From Coriobacteriia bacterium (GTDB lineage: Bacteria > Actinomycetota > Coriobacteriia > WRKU01), in NCBI GenBank assembly GCA_009784095.1, contig WRDL01000069.1, positions 1-7,549 of the forward strand: a DNA stretch of 7,549 nt, given 5' to 3'. The position numbers were made by a program, and so were the translations under genes. Below, in pieces: positions 1 to 4,653 of the stretch. Numbering within the stretch: position 1 is the stretch's first letter; each line of letters begins with the position of its first letter. The notes under the pieces were generated by a model, which saw nothing but the letters and a program-made list of their open reading frames with translations, was not told the origin of the DNA and ran no database searches.

Positions 1-85
1 ATGCCAATGCTATGGCGAGATAGATACGCGCCTGCACACTCTTCTGGTAGTTCTTACCCGGTACATCAAATAGATTCAGTAGCAT
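1..85 (-). CDS. Partial protein of unknown function, likely start of a small membrane protein (runs off left edge)
   Basis: Only the first 28 codons are in the window; they read leftward from the ATG at 85-83. The peptide begins MLLNLFDVPGKNYQKS and ends with a hydrophobic stretch (IYLAIALA) that could open a membrane segment. The start is well supported: a strong GAGGAGG ribosome binding site lies at about 92-99, inside the last codons of the upstream regulator gene, and only two bases separate that gene's TGA from this ATG. The two genes are therefore probably co-transcribed and translationally coupled. Small XRE regulators of this type are often paired with a short multi-pass membrane protein (DUF2178-like families), so that is a reasonable guess, but too little sequence is present to assign a family. 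Confidence 0.6.
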   Translation of the reverse strand, partial: MLLNLFDVPGKNYQKSVQARIYLAIALA

Positions 86-87
86 AA

Positions 88-285
88 TCAGTCCTCCTCG
101 AAAAGAAATATATCTTCAATGGTCGAATCAAAAAAGCGAGCGATCCTGTGGGCAAGGGCAAGAGATGCGTTATAGCGCCCTCTCTCGAGCGATATGATCG
201 TCTGCCGAGTGGTCGAGACTGCGCGTGCCAGCTCTTCTTGCGTGACCTTTCGCTCCTTGCGTAACTCAGCGATACGGTTATTCAT
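88..285 (-). CDS. Small XRE-family helix-turn-helix transcriptional regulator
   Basis: This 65-residue protein is little more than one Cro/C1-type DNA-binding domain. Residues 4-10 match the usual IAELRKE opening. TQEELARAVSTTRQTI (15-30) holds helices 2 and 3, ISLERGRYNASLALAHRIA (31-49) continues with the conserved E-x-G-x-x-N-x-S turn, and the tail is acidic (IEDIFLFEED). The length fits the stand-alone family of about 65-70 residues. The ATG at 285 follows a GGGAGG ribosome binding site by a few bases. The gene is the first of a leftward pair. It probably represses its own operon, because a perfect inverted repeat covers its predicted promoter. The ligand or signal, if any, cannot be seen. 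The family call is secure; the physiological role is unknown. Confidence 0.92.
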   Translation of the reverse strand: MNNRIAELRKERKVTQEELARAVSTTRQTIISLERGRYNASLALAHRIARFFDSTIEDIFLFEED

Positions 286-332
286 TCACCCTCCCTTCGC
301 TTCGGCTCAAAGTGTTGTCGGCCAACATCAAC

Positions 333-361
333 AGTAAAGCACGCTTTACAATAATTGTCAA
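333..361 (-). promoter_or_regulatory. Promoter of the leftward XRE operon
   Basis: On the minus strand TTGACA (361-356) is a perfect -35. After exactly 17 bases comes TTTACT (338-333), a four-of-six match to the -10 consensus. Transcription would start near 326, leaving a leader of about 40 bases before the ATG at 285. A short inverted repeat, TGTTG-N5-CAACA (313-327), lies at the expected start of the transcript. Confidence 0.65.
334..349. promoter_or_regulatory. Operator-like perfect inverted repeat over the XRE promoter
   Basis: GTAAAGC-AC-GCTTTAC is a perfect 7-bp inverted repeat with a 2-base centre. It overlaps the -10 and the 3' part of the spacer of the leftward promoter. A dimeric XRE repressor bound here would block RNA polymerase, so negative autoregulation is the simplest reading. 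The binding protein is inferred from position. Confidence 0.6.
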
Positions 362-373
362 GTATACTTTACA
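360..373. promoter_or_regulatory. Second operator-like site in the XRE/Rrf2 divergent region
   Basis: AAGTATACTT (360-369) is a perfect 10-bp palindrome. It runs into CTTTACA (367-373), which repeats the right half of the upstream operator (CTTTACA at 344-350) at a 23-base offset. The site abuts the -35 of the leftward promoter. A rightward promoter for the Rrf2 gene would have to cross the same DNA, so both directions could be affected. Confidence 0.45.
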
Positions 374-415
374 TTACTGTATTACCTCATCAACTTGTGA
401 TTATTCGGCAACATT

Positions 416-853
416 GTGGGAGAATGGATATGGCAATGGTGCCAATTGGAAGGAACTGTTACGGAATTAACGCGCAGGACAGACTACGCGATCCGGATGC
501 TCATGTACTTGGCAGAGAACCCGGATCAGGTTCACTCGGTGCGAGAGATCGCAGAGCAGAAGATGGTTCCCTATGCGTTCGCTCGCAGTATCCAACGTGA
601 CCTGATCGATGCGGGGCTTGTCGTCACCAAGCTCGGATCGGCCGGAGGCGCTCTTTTGGCGCGTGACCCCAAAGACATCGATCTATTCGAGGTCATCACC
701 GCGATACAAGGTGAGCCCAGCTCGGCGGTATGCAAAAAGGAACCCGACTGGTGCGCCGTGATCGATGACTGCAAAGCGCATCCGATATGGGTGGAACTCG
801 ATACGCAGATCAAGGATTATCTTCAAGCACAATCGATCGCTGACATCGTCTAA
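416..853 (+). CDS. Rrf2-family (IscR/NsrR-like) transcriptional regulator, probable Fe-S sensor
   Basis: The protein has the Rrf2 signature LTRRTDYAIRMLMYLA (residues 18-33), a winged helix with SVREIAEQKMVPYAFARSIQ (41-60), and the wing TKLGSAGGALLARDPKDI (71-88). Three cysteines, C106, C113 and C119 (spacing x6 then x5), followed by H122, match the cluster-binding region of IscR/NsrR-type members. It is therefore likely to bind an Fe-S cluster and report on iron-sulfur, redox or NO status; which one cannot be told. The coordinates use GTG 416, which has no ribosome binding site and adds about 15 residues not typical of the family (MGEWIWQWCQLEGTV). Family members normally begin just before 'xLTRRTDYA', at residue 16 here, where the codon is ACG (461) preceded by GGAAGGA. 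Counted from there the cysteines are 91, 98 and 104, close to IscR (92, 98, 104). TTG 446 is another option. It lies 60 bases upstream of hisS. Confidence 0.88.
   Translation: MGEWIWQWCQLEGTVTELTRRTDYAIRMLMYLAENPDQVHSVREIAEQKMVPYAFARSIQRDLIDAGLVVTKLGSAGGALLARDPKDIDLFEVITAIQGEPSSAVCKKEPDWCAVIDDCKAHPIWVELDTQIKDYLQAQSIADIV
448..454 (+). promoter_or_regulatory. Ribosome binding site pointing to a non-standard Rrf2 start
   Basis: GGAAGGA is the best Shine-Dalgarno match near the Rrf2 gene. It is followed after six bases by in-frame ACG (461-463), then GAA TTA ACG CGC, exactly where the family's usual N-terminus begins. No ATG, GTG or TTG lies in frame between this site and the conserved domain. 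Confidence 0.5.
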
Positions 854-865
854 GTATCAGCTTCT

Positions 866-878
866 CTTGTACTAGAAT
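866..878 (+). promoter_or_regulatory. Possible extended -10 promoter element before hisS
   Basis: CTTGTACTAGAAT carries a TAGAAT -10-like hexamer (873-878) about 36 bases before the hisS start. The same 13-base pattern with one change (CTTGTGCTAGAAT) lies downstream of the LexA box ahead of rarA. No good -35 is visible, so this is a tentative promoter; hisS may also be read through from the Rrf2 gene. Confidence 0.3.
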
Positions 879-913
879 AGAATAGATAAACGTCCCGTGA
901 GCAAGGAGAGTTC

Positions 914-2179
914 GTGGTAAATAAGTATAACGCGCCTAAGGGCACGGAAGATCTCTATGGGCCCTCTGCCCGTATGTGGGACTATTGCATGGATGTGGCG
1001 CGCGACGTGTTCGAACGCGCGGGCTACGAGCCGATCTATACCCCGATATTCGAGTTGACCGAGGTGTTCACCCGCGGGATCGGGGAGGCGACCGATGTCG
1101 TCGGCAAGGAGATGTATACCTTCGAAGACAAGGGTGGACGCTCCATGACGTTGCGCCCTGAGAACACCGCCGGTGTCGTGCGTGCCGCAATCAACGCATC
1201 GCTGACCGCCAATAACGCGGCAGCCAAACTCTATTACGGGGGACCCCAATTTCGTCATGAGCGTCCTCAGAAGGGAAGACAGCGCCAGTTCTATCAGATC
1301 GGCGCAGAGCTACTGGGCTACGACTCGCCTGAGGCTGATGCGGAGATCATAGGACTTCTCTGGCATTACTTCGTCGAATTGGGTATTCCCCCCTCGTCGA
1401 TGCGCATGCTCGTCAACTCGATGGGGTGTAAGAATTGTCGACCCACCTATCGCGATTCGATCGAACGCTTCATTCTTACCAACGCCGACGATCTGTGCGC
1501 CGAATGTGTACGTCGCGCGGATACGAACCCACTGCGCGCACTCGACTGCAAGAACGAGTCATGTCGTGAGGTGCTCAGCGAAGCACCTCGTCTGATGGAT
1601 GCGCTGTGCGCGCCTTGCGCCGACCACGACAAGCAGGTACGCGTGTTGCTCGATCTTGTAGGGATCCCCTTCGAACAAGATGACTCGCTTGTGCGTGGTC
1701 TCGATTACTACACACGCACCGTCTTCGAGATCCAGACCGATGATGGTCAGGGTGCTCAGAACGCCATCGGCGGGGGAGGACGCTACGACGGTCTTTTCGA
1801 GGCGTTGGGCGGCAAACCGACGCCGGGCATCGGCTTCGCACTCGGGTTCGAGCGTGCAGCGCTCGCGCTCGAAGCGGTCGGTATAGACATGGCGATCGGC
1901 TCGGATTGCGACATCTATGTCGCCTGCGCGACCGATGATCTACGCGCACGCGCATTCAGTGTTGCCGATACACTGCGCGAAGATGGGATGTATGCTCAGT
2001 CCGACCTGGGCGACCGCACGCTCAAGGCGCAGATGAAGGCGGCTAATAAGGCAGGTGCCGCGTTCGTCGCCATCCTTGCGCCCGACGAGGACGCGCAAGG
2101 TGGCGTGACGCTTCGTGATATGCACACGAAAGATGAAGTGTTCATGACCTATGACGCGCTTTTGAACCTACCGGAATGA
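914..2179 (+). CDS. hisS: Histidyl-tRNA synthetase
   Basis: A class II aminoacyl-tRNA synthetase of 421 residues that charges tRNA-His with histidine in the cytoplasm. Motif 1 is around YEPIYTPIFE (38-47), followed by TLRPENT (79-85). Motif 2 is FRHERPQKGRQRQF (113-126). The histidine-specific motifs RGLDYYTRTVFE (261-272) and GGGGRYDGL (286-294) are intact, motif 3 is GIGFALGFER (305-314), and residues from about 332 form the anticodon-binding domain. The length is normal for bacteria. GTG 914 follows AAGGAGAG (903-910) and was chosen for that reason. The middle domain is rich in cysteines: C172/C175, C195/C198, C212/C217 and C232/C235, a pattern I recall from clostridial-type HisRS. It forms a tandem with aspS, 62 bases downstream, as in many Gram-positive bacteria. 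No T-box leader fits in the 60-base gap upstream. Confidence 0.97.
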   Translation: MVNKYNAPKGTEDLYGPSARMWDYCMDVARDVFERAGYEPIYTPIFELTEVFTRGIGEATDVVGKEMYTFEDKGGRSMTLRPENTAGVVRAAINASLTANNAAAKLYYGGPQFRHERPQKGRQRQFYQIGAELLGYDSPEADAEIIGLLWHYFVELGIPPSSMRMLVNSMGCKNCRPTYRDSIERFILTNADDLCAECVRRADTNPLRALDCKNESCREVLSEAPRLMDALCAPCADHDKQVRVLLDLVGIPFEQDDSLVRGLDYYTRTVFEIQTDDGQGAQNAIGGGGRYDGLFEALGGKPTPGIGFALGFERAALALEAVGIDMAIGSDCDIYVACATDDLRARAFSVADTLREDGMYAQSDLGDRTLKAQMKAANKAGAAFVAILAPDEDAQGGVTLRDMHTKDEVFMTYDALLNLPE

Positions 2180-2241
2180 CCGGTGGCTGCCCACCATTGA
2201 TCACGGATGACTATGACCGAACGACTAAGGAGTGACCAGAT

Positions 2242-4011
2242 ATGTTGACACCGCAGTATTCAATCCGTTCGCACGTCGCTGAACAGCTCAGCGCCGATCT
2301 GATCGGTACGACCGTCACTTTGGCAGGCTGGGTCGCCAAACGGCGTGACCATGGAGGTCTCATATTCGTCGATATTCGTGATCGCAGCGCGATCGTGCAG
2401 TGCACCTTTGATCCCGATCAGAGCGGTGAGGCATTCGCGCTGGCTGAGACCATACGTCCCGAATGGGTCGTCAAGGTCACCGGTGTGGTCGCTGCGCGTC
2501 CCGAAGGGACGGTCAATCCCCATATGGTGACCGGCGAGGTCGAAGTGCTCGTACACGAGTTGGAGGTACTCAATCGCTCCAACACACCCCCGTTCGAGAT
2601 CGAAGACGACACCGATACCGATGAGAAGATACGTATGCAATGGCGCTACCTCGATATCCGCCGTCCTGAGATGACACGGACCCTCGAGCTTCGCTCGAAA
2701 GTGACCCAGGCGTTCCGTAGTGCACTTGAGGATCTGGGTTTCATCGAGGTCGAGACCCCCATCCTGTGCAAGTCGACTCCGGAGGGCGCGCGTGATTTCA
2801 TCGTACCGTCGCGCCTCAACGTCGCAAAATTCTACGCACTCCCGCAGTCGCCTCAGCTGTTCAAGCAATTGCTGATGGTCGGTGGTGTCGAGCGCTATTT
2901 CCAGATCGCACGGTGTTTTCGCGATGAGGATCTGCGTGCCGATCGCCAGCCTGAATTCACCCAGGTCGATATCGAGATGAGTTTCGTGACCCAAGACGAT
3001 GTGCTCGGTATGACCGAGGAAGTGATGGCGCGCGTCATGGAATCGATCGGCGAGTCGATCGAGATCCCGCTGCAGCGCATGACCTACGACGATGCGATGG
3101 AACGCTACGGGATCGATCGCCCCGACATCCGTTTCGGCCTGTACTTGGTCGATCTGAGCGATATCGCTGCAACGTGCGGTTTTGGCGTATTCGCCAACGC
3201 GGTCAAAGAGGGTGGGGTCGTCAAAGCGATCAACGCGAAAGGTGGCGCTGAGTTCAGCCGGAGCCGGATCGATGCGCTCGAACAGGTCGCCAAGGAAGCC
3301 GGTGCCAAAGGTATGGCATGGATAGCGTTTTCCGGCGACGGTACGGTCAAGGGCCCGATCGCGAAGTTTCTTGCCGAAGAGGAGATCACCGCGATACGCG
3401 ATCGGCTCGAGGTGCAAGACGGGGACCTGATCGTCTTCGGCGCAGGAGAGCGCGATATCGTCAACGAAGCGCTCGGTCTGGTGCGTTTGGCACTTGCAGA
3501 CGAGCTTGGAATTGTGCGTGAGGGATTCGCCCCGCTCTGGATCATCGATTTTCCCCTGTTCAGACGTGATGACGAGGATACCCGCTGGGTCGCCAACCAC
3601 CATCCGTTCACCCGTCCGTTCGACGAGGATCTCGAAAGACTCGAGAGCGATCCGGGAGCGGTCGGCAGTTACAGCCACGACCTGGTGATGAATGGATTCG
3701 AGGTCGGTGGCGGTACATTGCGTATCCATGATGCCGATCTCCAGCGCAGAGTACTTGGCGTTCTCGGCCATGACGAAGATGCGGCACGAGAGCAATTCGG
3801 GTTCCTGCTCGAAGCGCTTGATTTCGGTGCGCCACCCCACGGCGGGATCGCGTTGGGACTCGATCGCTTGGTGATGCTGCTCGCGGGTCACGATTCGATC
3901 CGAGAGGTCATCGCATTTCCCAAGACCTCGAGCGGGAGCGATCCGATGTTGGGCGCGCCGGACTCTGTCTCGCAAACGCAACTCAAGGAAGCGCACCTCA
4001 GGATAGACTAG
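2242..4011 (+). CDS. aspS: Aspartyl-tRNA synthetase (bacterial type), possibly non-discriminating
   Basis: A 589-residue class IIb synthetase of normal bacterial length. It has an N-terminal OB-fold anticodon-binding domain (about 1-110), motif 1 around FIEVETPIL (167-175) with TPEGARDF just after, motif 2 in FRDEDLRADRQPEFT (226-240), a GAD-type insertion domain (about 290-425), HHPFT (453-457) and motif 3 GIALGLDR (535-542). ATG 2242 lies about nine bases after AAGGAG (2227-2232). In the OB fold it carries His37 (RRDHGG) and Gly89 (RPEG). Discriminating enzymes such as that of E. coli have Leu and Lys-like residues at these places, whereas enzymes that also charge tRNA-Asn tend to have His/Gly. 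If so, the organism would need GatCAB to finish Asn-tRNA; that is an inference. It follows hisS and is probably co-transcribed with it. Confidence 0.97.
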   Translation: MLTPQYSIRSHVAEQLSADLIGTTVTLAGWVAKRRDHGGLIFVDIRDRSAIVQCTFDPDQSGEAFALAETIRPEWVVKVTGVVAARPEGTVNPHMVTGEVEVLVHELEVLNRSNTPPFEIEDDTDTDEKIRMQWRYLDIRRPEMTRTLELRSKVTQAFRSALEDLGFIEVETPILCKSTPEGARDFIVPSRLNVAKFYALPQSPQLFKQLLMVGGVERYFQIARCFRDEDLRADRQPEFTQVDIEMSFVTQDDVLGMTEEVMARVMESIGESIEIPLQRMTYDDAMERYGIDRPDIRFGLYLVDLSDIAATCGFGVFANAVKEGGVVKAINAKGGAEFSRSRIDALEQVAKEAGAKGMAWIAFSGDGTVKGPIAKFLAEEEITAIRDRLEVQDGDLIVFGAGERDIVNEALGLVRLALADELGIVREGFAPLWIIDFPLFRRDDEDTRWVANHHPFTRPFDEDLERLESDPGAVGSYSHDLVMNGFEVGGGTLRIHDADLQRRVLGVLGHDEDAAREQFGFLLEALDFGAPPHGGIALGLDRLVMLLAGHDSIREVIAFPKTSSGSDPMLGAPDSVSQTQLKEAHLRID

Positions 4012-4039
4012 TCGCAGGACGGGTGAGGGGTTCACGGCG

Positions 4040-4216
4040 TTGGCATTCGAGACGAAAGAGCAAGCACTCGCATTCGTGGAGGCGATGCGTCTGACGGTCA
4101 AGGGCAAAAAGGGTTTTACCTGGCTGACCGGTGAGCTCGACGATCTACACTCCTATATCGAGTCTATCGCCGATGAGAATGAACAGCTCAGGAGGCAAAA
4201 CTCGGATTCACCCTAA
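4040..4216 (+). CDS. Small conserved-looking hypothetical protein, 58 aa
   Basis: I do not recognise this protein. It starts at TTG 4040, nine bases after a GTGAGGGG ribosome binding site, 28 bases beyond the aspS stop, and ends with TAA at 4214-4216. No other start is in frame before codon 13 (GTG 4076) or codon 16 (ATG 4085), and an in-frame stop at 4004 rules out an earlier one. Coding use looks genuine: the codons resemble those of aspS. The sequence has an amphipathic first half (MAFETKEQALAFVEAMRLTV), a basic-aromatic centre (KGKKGFTWLTGEL, 21-33) and an acidic, heptad-like C-terminal helix (LHSYIESIADENEQLRR, 36-52) that may form a short coiled coil. It has no signal peptide or membrane segment. 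It is the last gene of the hisS-aspS unit. Confidence 0.62.
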   Translation: MAFETKEQALAFVEAMRLTVKGKKGFTWLTGELDDLHSYIESIADENEQLRRQNSDSP

Positions 4217-4235
4217 TGGATTATTGGTGATAATT

Positions 4236-4259
4236 CGATGACATTTTTACCGTTCATCG
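4236..4259 (+). terminator. Weak hairpin after the small gene, possible transcript end
   Basis: CGATGA (4236-4241) and TCATCG (4254-4259) form a 6-bp stem with a T-rich loop, 20 bases past the 58-codon gene's stop. No T-run follows the stem, so it is not a classical intrinsic terminator. It is the only hairpin I see between the hisS-aspS unit and the downstream RNA gene. Confidence 0.22.
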
Positions 4260-4290
4260 GAAAATCCTTCTCTTAGCGTAGAGGAAACGA

Positions 4291-4301
4291 TACACTATAG
4301 G
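4291..4301 (+). promoter_or_regulatory. Possible promoter -10 region of the structured RNA
   Basis: TACACT (4291-4296) overlaps a second candidate, TATAGG (4296-4301). A poor -35 (TTCTCT, 4268-4273) lies 17 bases before the first. Either would start a transcript close to 4303-4308, where the long terminal stem begins. The match is weak; the main support is its position. Confidence 0.35.
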
Positions 4302-4302
4302 T

Positions 4303-4492
4303 GTGAGAGATTGGCTGTGATGCCGAGGTCGAAAAAGTACGGCTGAACCAACATTTTTTCGATCGGGGCTCTAATGATCCGAGGCACTATGGGTATCCTC
4401 CGATGTTGTGGAAGCCAGAATGGCCTCGTGCGGGCACCCACCTGGTATACCCAGGTTCACCCCCTCGACCCCGGCATTACAGTCAATCTCCG
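4303..4492 (+). ncRNA. ssrS: Structured RNA, probable 6S RNA (ends approximate)
   Basis: The two ends of this non-coding stretch pair almost perfectly. Positions 4308-4332 pair with 4465-4489 over 25 positions: 22 Watson-Crick pairs, two G·U pairs (4314·4483, 4319·4478) and one A·C mismatch (4326/4471). The G·U pairs are only valid for a plus-strand transcript, which fixes the orientation. Inside lie an unpaired 5' side (AAAAGTAC, 4333-4340), an upper stem-loop (GGCT 4341-4344 with AGCC 4413-4416, CAACAT 4349-4354 with ATGTTG 4403-4408, or alternatively ATCGGGG 4362-4368 with CCTCCGAT), and a hairpin on the 3' side (ACCTGG 4440-4445 with CCAGGT 4451-4456). A closing stem, open middle and apical stem in about 185 nt is the 6S RNA design, a promoter mimic that binds housekeeping RNA polymerase. 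In Bacillus subtilis a 6S gene (bsrA) also lies next to aspS near rarA. The identity is inferred from shape and place, not sequence homology. Confidence 0.6.
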
Positions 4493-4558
4493 TGCGTATC
4501 CTCTCCCGTCATCCCAAGCCTTGATCCCCCCTCATATCTTCTTGCCGTAAGAATGAAA
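4490..4558. other. Pyrimidine-rich spacer with no recognised element
   Basis: This stretch between the structured RNA and the LexA box is rich in C and T on the plus strand (for example CCTCTCCCGTCATCCC). I see no open reading frame with a ribosome binding site, no stable hairpin and no terminator T-run here. Confidence 0.5.
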
Positions 4559-4574
4559 ACGAACAAATGTTCGT
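4559..4574. promoter_or_regulatory. LexA-binding SOS box upstream of rarA
   Basis: CGAACAAATGTTCG (4560-4573) fits the Gram-positive/actinobacterial LexA site CGAAC-RNRY-GTTYG, and the outer A/T pair extends it to a 16-bp palindrome with 7-bp arms. It sits where the -35 of the rarA promoter would be, ending 10 bases before the -10. LexA bound here would block transcription until RecA-driven LexA self-cleavage after DNA damage. The downstream genes (rarA and uvrB) make functional sense for this. Confidence 0.85.
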
Positions 4575-4580
4575 ATCTTG

Positions 4581-4589
4581 TGCTAGAAT
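4581..4589 (+). promoter_or_regulatory. Extended -10 element of the SOS-controlled rarA promoter
   Basis: TGCTAGAAT has a TG-n extension and a TAGAAT hexamer (4584-4589; five of six bases match TATAAT). The -35 position 17 bases upstream (4561-4566) falls inside the LexA box. Transcription would start near 4596, giving a leader of about 58 bases before the rarA ATG. Confidence 0.55.
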
Positions 4590-4638
4590 GCTATCGGTGA
4601 ATCGAATACCGGTAAGGGGAGTGCGGTCCTACCTTGTT

Positions 4639-4647
4639 TGCTAGACT
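4639..4647 (+). promoter_or_regulatory. Possible second -10 giving a leaderless rarA transcript
   Basis: TGCTAGACT resembles the extended -10 at 4581-4589. It ends six bases before the rarA ATG, so a transcript from it would begin at about the A of ATG 4654. rarA has no ribosome binding site in the 15 bases before its start, which fits leaderless translation. No -35 is evident. Confidence 0.28.
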
Positions 4648-4653
4648 AATACC

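Noticed and set aside
355..600. Plus-strand open frame (81 codons) overlapping the Rrf2 gene
   Set aside because: It overlaps the operator region and the Rrf2 gene in another frame and has no known motif; the Rrf2 reading is unambiguous.
854..913. T-box riboswitch before hisS
   Set aside because: The gap is only 60 bases, too short for a T-box, and contains no specifier stem or terminator.
2207..2248. 13-codon frame ending in the aspS start (possible leader peptide)
   Set aside because: It has no ribosome binding site, no run of regulatory codons, and the aspS start already has a strong AAGGAG of its own.
2260..4107. Very long minus-strand open frame (615 codons) opposite aspS
   Set aside because: It is codon-aligned with aspS, so it stays open simply because aspS in this codon usage avoids TTA, CTA and TCA. 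It has no ribosome binding site worth noting and no recognisable domain, while aspS is certain.
4303..4492. RNase P RNA, tmRNA or SRP RNA as the identity of the structured RNA
   Set aside because: I see none of their hallmark sequences (for example the GAGGAAAGTCC motif of RNase P or a tag-peptide frame), and the single long closing stem with an open centre fits 6S RNA better.
4403..4600. Plus-strand open frame (65 codons) in the aspS-rarA gap
   Set aside because: It begins inside the apical stem of the structured RNA, crosses the LexA box and promoter, has no ribosome binding site, and its composition (proline-rich, irregular) does not look like a protein.
4611..4644. Upstream mini-frame GTG...TAG (7 codons) ahead of rarA
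   Set aside because: The purine-rich stretch before the GTG is too close to act as a ribosome binding site, and the peptide has no regulatory codon pattern.
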